From assembly GCF_000242915.1 (NCBI RefSeq), contig NZ_AFRZ01000001.1, forward strand, positions 2,356,001 through 2,420,000: 64,000 bases of DNA, read 5' to 3'. Positions 25,882 to 35,231 of this stretch are shown in pieces; positions within the stretch are counted from its first letter, which is position 1; each line of letters opens with the position of its first letter. This DNA is from Sulfurimonas gotlandica GD1. Lineage in GTDB: Bacteria > Campylobacterota > Campylobacteria > Campylobacterales > Sulfurimonadaceae. Position numbers and translations under genes: made by a program. The notes under the pieces are model-generated. The model saw only the letters and a list, made by a program, of their open reading frames with translations. It was not told the DNA's origin and made no database searches.

Positions 25882-26530
25882 TTCCTATCTCCCTTAATGC
25901 TATTGTATCCAATATTGTGACCTTTCCCTGCATTATATCAATAATCTTATTGCGTTTTAATCTATTTAGTACACGAGAGAGAGTTGCAGGCTGAATATGT
26001 AAAATAAGGGAAATATCGTGTCGTTTTAGTTTATTGAACATATCTAAATCAGAGTATAACATCATTGCTACTTTTTCTACTGAGTCAAAAATGAACTCTC
26101 TATTTATAAGTGATTCAATCTTTTTAGATCTTAAACTGATTTCATTTACAAGCTCTAAGCAGAGTAGATTCTTCTCTAAGAAGTGCTTTTTAAATTCTTT
26201 ATAATCTATACTAAGAATTTGAGAATCTTCAACAAGTGCAACATTAGAAAATGATGTTAAAGTCTCATTTTTTATGTTTGTAATCTCTGAGATTAGAGAT
26301 TCCTTATATATATAGTATAGAAAGATTTCGTTTGAGTGTTTATCTATCTTATATGTTTTTGCTAGTCCACTAACTAAAAACAGTAAGTTATTACTCTCTT
26401 CTTTTTCATAATAGAGTACATATTCACTATTGTATGATTGAAGTGTAGAAATGGAAGTTAAAAGTTCAACATCTTGAGTCTTTAAAGTGCTGAAAAAATC
26501 TAAAGACTCGATTGTACTTTTGATTGACAA
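25874..26530 (-). CDS. Crp/Fnr family transcriptional regulator
   Basis: This 218-residue protein has a cyclic-nucleotide-binding-like N-terminal domain (about 10-120), a dimerisation helix, and a C-terminal winged helix with HISLILHIQPATLSRVLNRLK-like composition, described here by its key PATLSR recognition residues. It lacks an N-terminal Cys cluster of the FNR type, so it is not an obvious oxygen-sensing Fe-S protein; an NO/heme or other signal is possible. The recognition helix keeps Ser-Arg but has Ala where FNR has Glu. Its position beside nosZ, with FNR-like boxes, suggests nos control. Confidence 0.8.
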   Translation of the reverse strand: MSIKSTIESLDFFSTLKTQDVELLTSISTLQSYNSEYVLYYEKEESNNLLFLVSGLAKTYKIDKHSNEIFLYYIYKESLISEITNIKNETLTSFSNVALVEDSQILSIDYKEFKKHFLEKNLLCLELVNEISLRSKKIESLINREFIFDSVEKVAMMLYSDLDMFNKLKRHDISLILHIQPATLSRVLNRLKRNKIIDIMQGKVTILDTIALREIGND

Positions 26531-26538
26531 AGCAAAAC

Positions 26539-26976
26539 CTAGTTAATATTCGTTGGACAATCTTTCTGGGCAATGTCAAACTGAAATAGACGTACTTTCG
26601 TTTTAGCACTAACATATACATACGAAGTATTAATACCAGCCTCTAGAAATTTTCTTGATGATTGGCAGATCCCTGTTGTTACAGCCTGTTTCATTCTTGT
26701 TCTATCTTCTTTTTGTACAGTTTCATCACTCTTTACACCAGTGTTTATTTCAAATGTATAAACTAGCGTAGTGTCATTATTCTTTACAGAAGATAGAGTC
26801 GTATATTTGTCTATTATTTGCGGTAGTGTACTTGAGATTTCTTTTGCAACCATCTGTGCAATTTCTTTGTTTTGAGTTTTCATCTCTTTTTCAGGGAATG
26901 TACCAGTTCTTGTTTGTGTTTCAGAAGCTATTAAAGAAATAGATAATGCAAGGAAGATAGAAGATAGTTTTTTCAT
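26539..26976 (-). CDS. Hypothetical exported protein
   Basis: From the ATG at 26976 the 145-residue protein starts MKKLSSIFLALSISLIASETQ, a good Sec signal; the longer start at 27006 would put ten residues before it. AAAGAG lies upstream of the chosen start. The mature part is mostly polar and has Cys residues in GICQSS and KDCP, perhaps a disulfide. No family is recognised. It is nine bases before the Crp/Fnr gene, so it may be co-transcribed with it. Confidence 0.65.
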   Translation of the reverse strand: MKKLSSIFLALSISLIASETQTRTGTFPEKEMKTQNKEIAQMVAKEISSTLPQIIDKYTTLSSVKNNDTTLVYTFEINTGVKSDETVQKEDRTRMKQAVTTGICQSSRKFLEAGINTSYVYVSAKTKVRLFQFDIAQKDCPTNIN

Positions 26977-27038
26977 GGTAATACTCTTTTTTAGAGCATT
27001 ATACACAAGAGAAGGTAAATATATTATATTAATTATAA

Positions 27039-27068
27039 GACTAAAACCTATTTTTTAGGTTATTAGTC
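27039..27068 (-). terminator. Hairpin terminator overlapping the ftsZ stop
   Basis: AACCTA (27045-27050) and TAGGTT (27056-27061) pair around a T5 loop, and the stem is extended by GACTAA (27039-27044) with TTAGTC (27063-27068) after a one-base bulge. It overlaps the last codons of ftsZ and probably separates the division genes from the downstream exported protein. Confidence 0.5.
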
Positions 27069-28181
27069 TTGTTGTTGTCTCATGTAAGAAGGAATATCTA
27101 GATAGTTGTCGTCAAAGTCACCACCAACTACTAGTTTTGGACGAAGAATTACTTTTGGAGCCGGAGTGTCATTTACAAAATCTTCGTTGTTTGTACCACT
27201 TTTAATATCTTTTTCAAAACCAGTTGCAACAATAGTGATTTTGACATAGTTTGGTGCTATAGTTTCGTCTGTTGAAGTTCCAAATATAACTTCAGCATCC
27301 TCATGAGCACTCTCATGCACAACATTCATAGCATCTGAAATTTCCATTAGTGGGAATTCAGGGTGCATTTTAAAGTGTACTAGAACACCCATTGCACCAT
27401 TTATAGTCATGTTATCGAGAAGAGGAGATTCAATAGCCGCTTTAATAGCCTCATAAGCAGCATTTTCACCTTCATATTCACCAACACCCATAAGTGCCAT
27501 ACCTTTATGACTCATTACCGTTTGTAAATCGGCGAAGTCAAGGTTGATGTCATTTTCTCCACTTGAGAGAATAACACCGGAAGTTCCACTTACTGCTTGA
27601 GCTAAAACACTATCTACAATTTTAAAACTCTCTTTTAAACCAAGTTTTCTGTCAATAATTGAAAGTAGTTTATCATTAGGAATAACTACTATAGAGTCAC
27701 TCTCTTTCTTTAACTCTTCAAGACCAGCTTCTGCAAGCTTAAGACGTTTTCTACCTTCAAATGCAAAAGGTTTAGTAACGATAGAGATAGTTAAAGCACC
27801 AACTTCTTTTGCAATCTGAGCAACAACAGGAGCAGCACCTGTACCAGTACCACCACCAAGACCAGCAGAGATAAATACTATGTCAGCACCCTGAAGTGCA
27901 TTCCTAATTTCATCATAGTTTTCTAATGCAGAGTCTTTACCGATAGCCGGTCTCATACCTGCCCCAAGACCTTTAGTAAGCTTAGTTCCTATTTGAATCT
28001 TAGAAGCACTCTCTGCTTCATAAAGAACTTGGGCATCTGTATTGATCATTATCATTTCGATGCCAGTAACACCCTCTTTAATCATATGACCAATCATATT
28101 ACCACCGCCGCCGCCAACGCCGACTGCTATAATTCTTGCTCCGCTTACGTTGCTTGCTTCTTCAATTAAAAATGGTTCCAT
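27063..28181 (-). CDS. ftsZ: Cell division GTPase FtsZ
   Basis: FtsZ polymerises at midcell to form the Z ring. The tubulin signature GGGTGTGAAPV (about 108-118) and N-terminal GVGGGGGNMI are present, as is the T7 loop NDINLDFADLQTVM. The 372-residue length is normal. The C-terminal peptide LDIPSYMRQQQD is the conserved tail that binds FtsA and other partners. It is 11 bases after ftsA. Confidence 0.97.
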   Translation of the reverse strand: MEPFLIEEASNVSGARIIAVGVGGGGGNMIGHMIKEGVTGIEMIMINTDAQVLYEAESASKIQIGTKLTKGLGAGMRPAIGKDSALENYDEIRNALQGADIVFISAGLGGGTGTGAAPVVAQIAKEVGALTISIVTKPFAFEGRKRLKLAEAGLEELKKESDSIVVIPNDKLLSIIDRKLGLKESFKIVDSVLAQAVSGTSGVILSSGENDINLDFADLQTVMSHKGMALMGVGEYEGENAAYEAIKAAIESPLLDNMTINGAMGVLVHFKMHPEFPLMEISDAMNVVHESAHEDAEVIFGTSTDETIAPNYVKITIVATGFEKDIKSGTNNEDFVNDTPAPKVILRPKLVVGGDFDDNYLDIPSYMRQQQD

Positions 28182-28192
28182 ATCTCACTCCT

Positions 28193-29551
28193 TTAAAATA
28201 ACTGGGTTGCCCAGTTCCAAAACTTACTAAATGCTCCAGCTTCGTCACTCTTTTTCTCTTTTTTAGATGGTAGAGTAACCATTTTTTGTACTTGTTCTTC
28301 TTCACTAGAAGGAGCAATCGGTATTTCAGGCTCACTTGAGAAGTCAACGCTACTTTGCGCTACTGGGGTCTCTTTTGAGTGACGTACTCTTTTGTTTACA
28401 TCTATTTCGTAAGGAGTGTATGCACTCGCGCTATACATTACAAGACCAATAGCACTAGAAAATTCAGCACTTCTTAGATTGTCAAATAGTCCATCCATCT
28501 CTATTGGACGAGCAAGACGCACAGGTACAGAACCAAAAGTAGCTATTGCTAAATCTCGTATGCCTTCCATTTTAGAAAAACCACCAGTTAGAACTATTCC
28601 AGCACCTAGTTGATCTTTTAGTCCACTGTTTTCTATAAACTGAGCTAAAATCATCAGTGTCTCTTCAACTCTTGCAAAGATAACATTATGAACAACTTCA
28701 AGAGAGACTTCATGAGTTGTGTTTTCATCACCGATTATCGGGAGTTCTATAAGTTCATTGCTTGGTGTTAAAAGTGAACCATAGCTCAGCTTTACACTAT
28801 CCGCAATATTTAGTGGTGTGTGAAGTGCCATTGAAAGGTCACTAGTCACATGATTGGAGCCAACACCTAAGAAGTCATTGTATCTGATGGAATTACCAGA
28901 GTGAATAGTAATATTGCTAGTGTTACCACCCATATCTATAACTGCAACACCTAATTCTTTTTCATCTTGATTTAGAGTTGCTATAGAAGAAGCGTATCCA
29001 TTTAGGACTATATTTTCTACTTCAACACCAGCTCCGCGAACAGCTTTTTTAAGGTTGTTAAGATTTGATTTTTGAGTAGTGATGATATGAGTCTCTACTT
29101 CAAGTCTTGAAGCATTCATTCCAAGAGGGTCTTCTATGAAATCCTGGTCATCAACTTTAAAGTTAAAAGGAAGTGCGTGTAAAACATCATACTCATTTGG
29201 AATATTAGCATTATATAGAGATGTGTGCATAACACGTTCAATCTCTTTAAAGCTAATCTCTTTATTTTGAATATTTACTATACCGTTTGAGTTCAAACTT
29301 TTTGTATAAGCTCCGGATATAGATACCACGGCAGTTCTTACATCACTACCGGATACTCTTTTTGCGTCATTTAAAGCAGTCTTAATCGATTTAGAAGCCA
29401 ACTCTATATTAGTTATGCTACCTTTTTTTAAGCCTTGTGCCTTAGAAGTTCCTGCACCTGTTATAGCTATTGATCCATCATCAGAAATTTCGGCGATGAT
29501 AGCACATATCTTTGTAGAGCCAATATCTATGGCTAAAACAGTTCTGCTCAA
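28193..29551 (-). CDS. ftsA: Cell division protein FtsA
   Basis: FtsA is an actin-like ATPase that tethers FtsZ to the membrane. The start LAIDIGSTKICAIIAE is the phosphate-1 motif, and VIDMGGNTSNITIHSG the phosphate-2 motif. The C-terminus ends in an amphipathic membrane-targeting helix (GAFSKFWNWATQLF). The 452-residue length is typical for Campylobacterota. It overlaps neither neighbour but is closely spaced in ppiD-ftsA-ftsZ. Confidence 0.95.
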   Translation of the reverse strand: MSRTVLAIDIGSTKICAIIAEISDDGSIAITGAGTSKAQGLKKGSITNIELASKSIKTALNDAKRVSGSDVRTAVVSISGAYTKSLNSNGIVNIQNKEISFKEIERVMHTSLYNANIPNEYDVLHALPFNFKVDDQDFIEDPLGMNASRLEVETHIITTQKSNLNNLKKAVRGAGVEVENIVLNGYASSIATLNQDEKELGVAVIDMGGNTSNITIHSGNSIRYNDFLGVGSNHVTSDLSMALHTPLNIADSVKLSYGSLLTPSNELIELPIIGDENTTHEVSLEVVHNVIFARVEETLMILAQFIENSGLKDQLGAGIVLTGGFSKMEGIRDLAIATFGSVPVRLARPIEMDGLFDNLRSAEFSSAIGLVMYSASAYTPYEIDVNKRVRHSKETPVAQSSVDFSSEPEIPIAPSSEEEQVQKMVTLPSKKEKKSDEAGAFSKFWNWATQLF

Positions 29552-29552
29552 C

Positions 29553-31019
29553 TTAGAGTCCTTCGATAAATATCTCTGTTTTGTACTTGTTTTGTAGGTT
29601 TTTGATTAGACCTTCATTAAACATAGCACTTTTTAATCTAACAATTGGATTGTTTGGATTAGTGTTAGTCTTGTTAAGCAGTTTTTGTTCCAATATGTTA
29701 TATAAAACAACATTTCCATTCTTTAATGATATAAAACCTCTTTTATCTTGTGAAGAAAATAGTGCTATAAGAAATTCATTAGCATCTGCAGGTTCCATGT
29801 TTGTTATTTTAGCAGCATCTTCATTAGTAATAAAGTCTGTTGTAGTACCTGTGAACGTTGCTACAGAATTTTTAGCTAACTCAAGAAGTTTGTTCTTTTT
29901 CTCTTCTTGAACAAACATAGGTAAAACATCTTTTTTTGCTTCTTCGAAAGATTTTGCTTTTGAAGAGTTTACTTTAAGTAGCTCAAATGTAAAGTATTCG
30001 TCATTAACTAAAATAGGTTTTAAGTATGGAGACGTTATAGATAGTTTTGAAATCTGTTCTAAAACATTTTCATTGTAAGGATTGTTTGACGCTGAAATAG
30101 TAGTAGTTGACACTTTTACATCAGAAGCAAGTTTACCTTTTTTATATGCTATATATCCTCTTAAAGCTTCATCCTTTGTTGCTTTAGCATCTAGCTCATT
30201 GATAACGGAACTTCTAGCACCTTCTAATGGTAAAAGTTTGCCTTCAACATCTTTGAAGTGAGTTTTGTTAGCCGCATAGTGCTCGTTTATCTGAGATTCT
30301 TCATACTTGTTAGATACTCTAGATTGTTTAATGAATTTAACTTCATAAGTAACTTCACTCATAAAGTTTTGTTGTCTTGCTTCCCAAAAAGGTTTAAGAG
30401 CAGCATCTGAAGTGTCAATGTTTATTTTTTCATCACTTAAGATTTTATAGTTTATTTTATCAGCAATATTTAGAACGCTACTGATGATGTCCAGCTCATT
30501 TTTACTTACATCCACTGGAAGAAGTTTTAGAGTCTTTTGGATAAGCAATTGTTTCTTTACACTAACTTCATACTCTTTTATACTCATGTTGTTTTGTGAG
30601 AGAACTTGCTTGTAAATCTCTTTATTGAAAACACCATCTTTAAAAAAATACTCTTGAGTTTTTAACTCATTTAAAAGTTCTGCATCATTGATCTCTAAAT
30701 CATACGATAGTGCAAGGTTAATAATTAATGCCTGATCTGTCAGCTGCTTAAGTGCTTGTGATTGAAGACCAAAACTCTTTGCTTTTTCTTCATCAAAATT
30801 ACCTTGAAACATTTTGTTGTATTGAGCATAAAGATTTGAGTATGTTTTTTGAAGTTCGCCCATAGTGACTTCTACATTTCCAACTTTTGCTACAGCTCCG
30901 GCTTTATCACCGTATGAGTATTGTCCCCAGCCAACAAAACCTGCTCCAACGAAAGCGATAGTTGAAATCCAGATAGTAATTATGAGGTATTTTTTATGTC
31001 TTTGCATCCATGTAATCAT
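29553..31019 (-). CDS. PpiD/SurA-like membrane-anchored periplasmic chaperone
   Basis: The 488-residue protein has an N-terminal anchor (ITWMQRHKKYLIITIWISTIAFVG-type; about residues 10-30) followed by a SurA N-terminal-like chaperone domain (YAQYNKMFQGNFDEEKAKSFGLQSQAL in the 65-100 region). A canonical parvulin active site is not clear, so isomerase activity is doubtful. The same gene precedes ftsA-ftsZ in Campylobacter. The likely role is folding of secreted proteins near the Sec translocon. Confidence 0.8.
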   Translation of the reverse strand: MITWMQRHKKYLIITIWISTIAFVGAGFVGWGQYSYGDKAGAVAKVGNVEVTMGELQKTYSNLYAQYNKMFQGNFDEEKAKSFGLQSQALKQLTDQALIINLALSYDLEINDAELLNELKTQEYFFKDGVFNKEIYKQVLSQNNMSIKEYEVSVKKQLLIQKTLKLLPVDVSKNELDIISSVLNIADKINYKILSDEKINIDTSDAALKPFWEARQQNFMSEVTYEVKFIKQSRVSNKYEESQINEHYAANKTHFKDVEGKLLPLEGARSSVINELDAKATKDEALRGYIAYKKGKLASDVKVSTTTISASNNPYNENVLEQISKLSITSPYLKPILVNDEYFTFELLKVNSSKAKSFEEAKKDVLPMFVQEEKKNKLLELAKNSVATFTGTTTDFITNEDAAKITNMEPADANEFLIALFSSQDKRGFISLKNGNVVLYNILEQKLLNKTNTNPNNPIVRLKSAMFNEGLIKNLQNKYKTEIFIEGL

Positions 31020-31226
31020 CTAGTTTAGTACCTTATGTATGATATTTTTGTAATTCTAGGTAAATTCGTATTAAAACTTGATAAATGTGGGTCTGTTATT
31101 TACATAATGGGAATTTTCGAAGCTTAAATAGATTTAAAATATCTATAGTATTTTGTGATACAATAATTTCCAACAGTTTTTTGATTGTAGAATGTCTTTA
31201 AGGATTATTATATAAATAATGTTTAT

Positions 31227-32762
31227 ATGAAAAGAGATGAAATGGATAAGTTGAATATTGTTTTAAGAGTAGTGTTTCCCTTTGTTTTAGGACTGCTTTT
31301 AATTGCTAGTGTATCAATTTTCGGAATGTATTATTTACAAAAACAGCACATAAAAAAACAATCATATAAAGTCTTTGAAAATGTATCTACAATACTATCT
31401 CAAACCATAACAAGTGATATAGAGAATTTTGTAGGTACAATTGAACTGCTTAAAAAAGATCCTAAGATTATAAAATATTTTAAGGAAAAAGATAGAGATA
31501 GACTATTTTTATACTTATATCAGATATATAGTGATTTTAATGAGATGTATAACATAACACATTTTTATTTTCACAATATTGATAAAACAAATTTTATACG
31601 GATACATAATCGTGACAAGCATTCTGATTATATAGACAGAATCACTTTGTCTAAAGCTTTTGAAACAGCTAATTACAGTAGTGGAATAGAATTCGGCATA
31701 TATCATAATCTTACACTTCGGGTTGTAGCACCAATCTTTAATGAAGATGAGTTAATCGGTTTTATTGAGCTTGGCAAAGATATTGACTATCTTACACGAA
31801 GACTTTCAAAAAGTTTAAACGGCGAAATTATTTTCACTATAAGTAAAGATATGATTAGCAAAGAAAACTTTGAAGTATGGACTAAACAAGCTGCAAAAAA
31901 TATATATTACAAGGAACTAGATGATTTTTATGTTATAGACTCTAGTATAAAATATATCAGATCTGAACTTCAGGATTTGCTAAACAGTCGTAATGACATT
32001 AGTAATATTGAAGTAGTTAATGGTAGGCATACTTTTCATGTAAACAGTACTCCTTTTAGAGATGTGACAGGCAAGGAAATCGGCAAACTATATGTGCTCC
32101 TAGATACAAGTGATGAGTTCAAGTTTTTGATATCACTTATAATTGAAATGAGCTTGATAGTTGGGGCAATCATAATAGCTATGATCTTTTACTATTGGAA
32201 GTATGTGAAAAAGACTGAGAAAAAGTTAAATAAAGCTCACGAGAAAATACATTCATTATCAATAAAAGATGGCTTGACAATGCTCTATAATAGACACTTT
32301 TTTAATGATAATGTTCCATTGCAAATAAATAACGCAGCCAGAAACAAGAAAAAGATTACTTTTTTAATGATAGATGCTGACAATTTTAAAAAATATAACG
32401 ATAATTACGGACATGTAAAAGGCGATATAGTACTAAAAGAAATAGCAAATACATGTAAAGAACTTTTTCAACGTTCAACCGATATGTGTTATCGTGTTGG
32501 TGGAGAAGAGTTTGTTGTCGTTTTTGAGAGCGAAAATGATGAATATAGCCATTCAATGGCTGAAAAATTATGTAAAAGTATAGAAAACTTAGACATAGAA
32601 CATAAATATAATGATGGTTATAACAGAGTGACTGTCTCAATAGGAATGTGTACATCAGATGTTCAAGAAATTACAAACTTTGATCATATATATGCAAATG
32701 CAGATAAAGCGCTGTATCTCTCAAAAGAGAATGGTAGAAACAGAGTGACAAAATATTGCTAG
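31227..32762 (+). CDS. Cache-type sensor diguanylate cyclase
   Basis: The 511-residue protein has an N-terminal helix (about 13-33), a periplasmic cache-like sensor (about 40-300) with the segments IHNRDKHSDYIDRITLSKAF and LTLRVVAPIF, a second helix near 310-330, and a GGDEF domain (VGGEEFVVVF; the active GGEEF form). It makes c-di-GMP in response to an unknown ligand. The in-frame ATG at 31242 is an alternative start with AAAAGAG before it. It is related to the protein at 35232-37094. Confidence 0.85.
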   Translation: MKRDEMDKLNIVLRVVFPFVLGLLLIASVSIFGMYYLQKQHIKKQSYKVFENVSTILSQTITSDIENFVGTIELLKKDPKIIKYFKEKDRDRLFLYLYQIYSDFNEMYNITHFYFHNIDKTNFIRIHNRDKHSDYIDRITLSKAFETANYSSGIEFGIYHNLTLRVVAPIFNEDELIGFIELGKDIDYLTRRLSKSLNGEIIFTISKDMISKENFEVWTKQAAKNIYYKELDDFYVIDSSIKYIRSELQDLLNSRNDISNIEVVNGRHTFHVNSTPFRDVTGKEIGKLYVLLDTSDEFKFLISLIIEMSLIVGAIIIAMIFYYWKYVKKTEKKLNKAHEKIHSLSIKDGLTMLYNRHFFNDNVPLQINNAARNKKKITFLMIDADNFKKYNDNYGHVKGDIVLKEIANTCKELFQRSTDMCYRVGGEEFVVVFESENDEYSHSMAEKLCKSIENLDIEHKYNDGYNRVTVSIGMCTSDVQEITNFDHIYANADKALYLSKENGRNRVTKYC

Positions 32763-32825
32763 ACACTCGTTGTTTTAAGACATTGTTATATAAACTAGCA
32801 TAAGTATATTTAAGAGGCAAGCAGT

Positions 32826-34124
32826 ATGAAAAATGAAGAACTTAAAAACCGAGACTTGGACGTTTTATGGCATCCATGTACTCAAATGAAAGACCATGAA
32901 ACACTTCCTCTTACTCCTATAAAAAAGGCTTATGGGGTCTATCTAGAAGATTTTGAAGGCAACAAATTTATAGATGCAGTAAGTAGTTGGTGGGTAAATC
33001 TATTTGGACATACTAATCCTTATATAAATAAAAAAGTAAAAGAACAGCTGGATACGCTAGAACATGTAATTTTAGCTGGGTTTACACATGAACCGGTAGT
33101 AAAACTCTCTGAGCGTTTAGTAAAACTAACTCCAAAAGATTTACAAAAGTGTTTCTACTCTGATAATGGGTCAAGCGCTGTTGAAGTAGCCCTAAAAATG
33201 AGTTACCATGCACATAAAAATGATGGAAAAGATGGCAAAAATATCTTTGTTTCACTAACAAACTCATATCATGGTGAGACAATAGGCGCTCTTAGTGTAG
33301 GAGACGTAGAACTTTACAAACAAACATATGAACCGCTTCTTCTTAAAACTATACAAACACCTGTTCCAATGGATATGAGTATAGAATCTGCAAACATTGC
33401 TGCATATGAGTTTGAAGAGTTATGTAAAGAGAGAGCATCTGAAATAAGTGCAATAATCTTGGAACCTTTAGTTCAAGGTGCAGGATATATGCATATGTAT
33501 CATTCAGAGTTTTTAGTTTTGGTTCGTGATATATGTGACAGATATGATGTACACTTAATAGCTGATGAAGTGATGGTTGGATTTGGAAGAACTGGAGAGA
33601 TGTTTGCATGTCAAAAAGCAAATATTTCACCTGATTTTATAGTTCTCTCAAAAGGCTTGACGGGCGGATATTTACCTCTTTCAGTAGTTCTGACTACAAA
33701 TGAGATTTACGCCAAGTTTTACTGTGATTATGGTGAGCATAAAGCATTTTTACATTCTCACTCTTATACTGGAAACGCTCTTGCATGTGCTGCTGCAAAC
33801 GCGACACTTGATATTTTTGAAAATGATAATGTGATAGAAAAAAATAGAAAAATTGCAAAATATATGGGCGATAAACTTCAAAAGTTTAAAGAGCTTAAAA
33901 ATGTAGCATCTATCAGACAAACAGGAATGATATGTGTAGTTGAGTTAAAAGGTTATTCTCCAGAAGAGAGAATAGGGCTGAAAGTGTATACCCATGGATT
34001 AAAGAATGGAGTTTTACTAAGACCTCTTGGACATGTAGTATATTTCATGCCTCCTTATACTATTACAGATAAAGAGATCGATAAAATGATGGATACAGCC
34101 TATGAGGCAATAGAAAGATTATAG
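32826..34124 (+). CDS. bioA: Adenosylmethionine-8-amino-7-oxononanoate aminotransferase
   Basis: BioA is the PLP-dependent transaminase that converts KAPA to DAPA in biotin synthesis, using SAM as amino donor. The family signatures are present: HPCTQMKDHE at the N-terminus, SSWWVNLFGHTNPYI, the PLP region LIADEVMVGFGRTGEMFAC, and the Schiff-base Lys in VLSKGLTGGYLPL. The 432-residue length is normal. Its end overlaps the convergent thioredoxin-like gene by six bases. No other bio gene is in the window. Confidence 0.94.
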   Translation: MKNEELKNRDLDVLWHPCTQMKDHETLPLTPIKKAYGVYLEDFEGNKFIDAVSSWWVNLFGHTNPYINKKVKEQLDTLEHVILAGFTHEPVVKLSERLVKLTPKDLQKCFYSDNGSSAVEVALKMSYHAHKNDGKDGKNIFVSLTNSYHGETIGALSVGDVELYKQTYEPLLLKTIQTPVPMDMSIESANIAAYEFEELCKERASEISAIILEPLVQGAGYMHMYHSEFLVLVRDICDRYDVHLIADEVMVGFGRTGEMFACQKANISPDFIVLSKGLTGGYLPLSVVLTTNEIYAKFYCDYGEHKAFLHSHSYTGNALACAAANATLDIFENDNVIEKNRKIAKYMGDKLQKFKELKNVASIRQTGMICVVELKGYSPEERIGLKVYTHGLKNGVLLRPLGHVVYFMPPYTITDKEIDKMMDTAYEAIERL

Positions 34125-34448
34125 TCTAGAATCTATAATCTTTTGGATATCTTCAGATAAAATAACGCCTTCCGCATCGTGTAAAATAGTCTCTTTATTT
34201 TTATAGATAATCATAGTAGGCAGTTGATAAACATCATATTCTTCTGCAATTTCAGGAGATTGATCAGTATTAACTGCCACAATTGATATTTTATCATTCT
34301 TACTACTAAGCTGTTCGAGCTCCATATCTAATGCAGAACATGCTTCACAAAACTCTGAACCAAATTTTAATATAACAATTTGACCCCTGCTAAACTCACC
34401 GTCCATTACGACATGAAAATTTTCTTCATCTACTTCAAATATTCTCAT
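34119..34448 (-). CDS. Thioredoxin-like protein
   Basis: The 109-residue protein has a thioredoxin fold with the redox motif C-E-A-C in GSEFCEACSALDMEL, the cis-Pro loop YQLPTMIIYKN, and no signal peptide, so it is cytosolic. The active-site sequence differs from the WCGPC of thioredoxin 1, so its partners may differ. It is followed at 34468 by a class II aldolase-like gene upstream on the same strand. Confidence 0.82.
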   Translation of the reverse strand: MRIFEVDEENFHVVMDGEFSRGQIVILKFGSEFCEACSALDMELEQLSSKNDKISIVAVNTDQSPEIAEEYDVYQLPTMIIYKNKETILHDAEGVILSEDIQKIIDSRL

Positions 34449-34467
34449 TTAAATATTTCCTTTATTT

Positions 34468-35067
34468 CTAATCAAAATTGTAATCTTTTTGAGAGCCGTC
34501 AAGCATTAATAACCTACAGCTTTTTTCTAAGATGGCAAGTTTTTTTGCCATTTCATGCAGGTCTCTGTTAAAAGCATAAACGCCGTAACCGCGTATAACC
34601 ATGATATTTGTTTTTTTTGTTTGAAAATAGTAAGCTATCTCACTTTGTGCTCTGTCATACCAATCTTCAAACTGCTTAGGATCAACTATCTCAATCGAAC
34701 CAAGCTCTTTAAAACCAAAGTAGTCTTTTGGTGTAATAATATTGTGCTCAAGCGAGTAAGCTGTTGTAAATGGAGGCATACTAAAAGATACAAATTTGGC
34801 ATCTGATATTTGAGAGTAGATGCTAAAGTGTATGTTTGAGTCTATACTAGCTTGACTCCATCTATAATCTTTTTTAAAATATAGTTCAATGAGAGAATTC
34901 TCATCTATAGCATCAAAAACTGCTTCTTTTGTATTTATAAGAAAGCGATTTGATTCTGTTTTTGCAGATAAAGAACCGTGATAAATTCCAAAAAAATCTT
35001 TTCTGAACATAGATAATGATAGAGTTGACAATTTATTTTTTAGGTGTTGTCTATTCATTAATCGCAT
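34468..35067 (-). CDS. Class II aldolase/adducin family protein
   Basis: The 199-residue protein has the small aldolase II fold, with the conserved C-terminal VIRGYGVYAFNRDLHEMAKKL segment; its zinc-binding histidines are not all obvious. Relatives include fuculose-phosphate aldolase, ribulose-phosphate epimerase and methylthioribulose-phosphate dehydratase. The substrate cannot be assigned. It is 19 bases upstream of the thioredoxin-like gene and is probably co-transcribed with it. Confidence 0.75.
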   Translation of the reverse strand: MRLMNRQHLKNKLSTLSLSMFRKDFFGIYHGSLSAKTESNRFLINTKEAVFDAIDENSLIELYFKKDYRWSQASIDSNIHFSIYSQISDAKFVSFSMPPFTTAYSLEHNIITPKDYFGFKELGSIEIVDPKQFEDWYDRAQSEIAYYFQTKKTNIMVIRGYGVYAFNRDLHEMAKKLAILEKSCRLLMLDGSQKDYNFD

Positions 35068-35231
35068 CTACCTTTATAATTTTGGGTAGTTTAGCATAAA
35101 TTTTCTTTTAATTTCTTGGCATATTTAAGTTCTATTTCTTTTATCACATGGTATGCTTGTTATTAAATATTATATTTTTAAATGTGAATTGTCCACATTT
35201 GAAACACTATAAAACTGCTGAAGGGTTCTTA

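Noticed and set aside
31515-31706. Short - strand frames within the GGDEF genes and other large genes
   Set aside because: They overlap strong domain-bearing genes and have odd composition, so they are treated as shadows.
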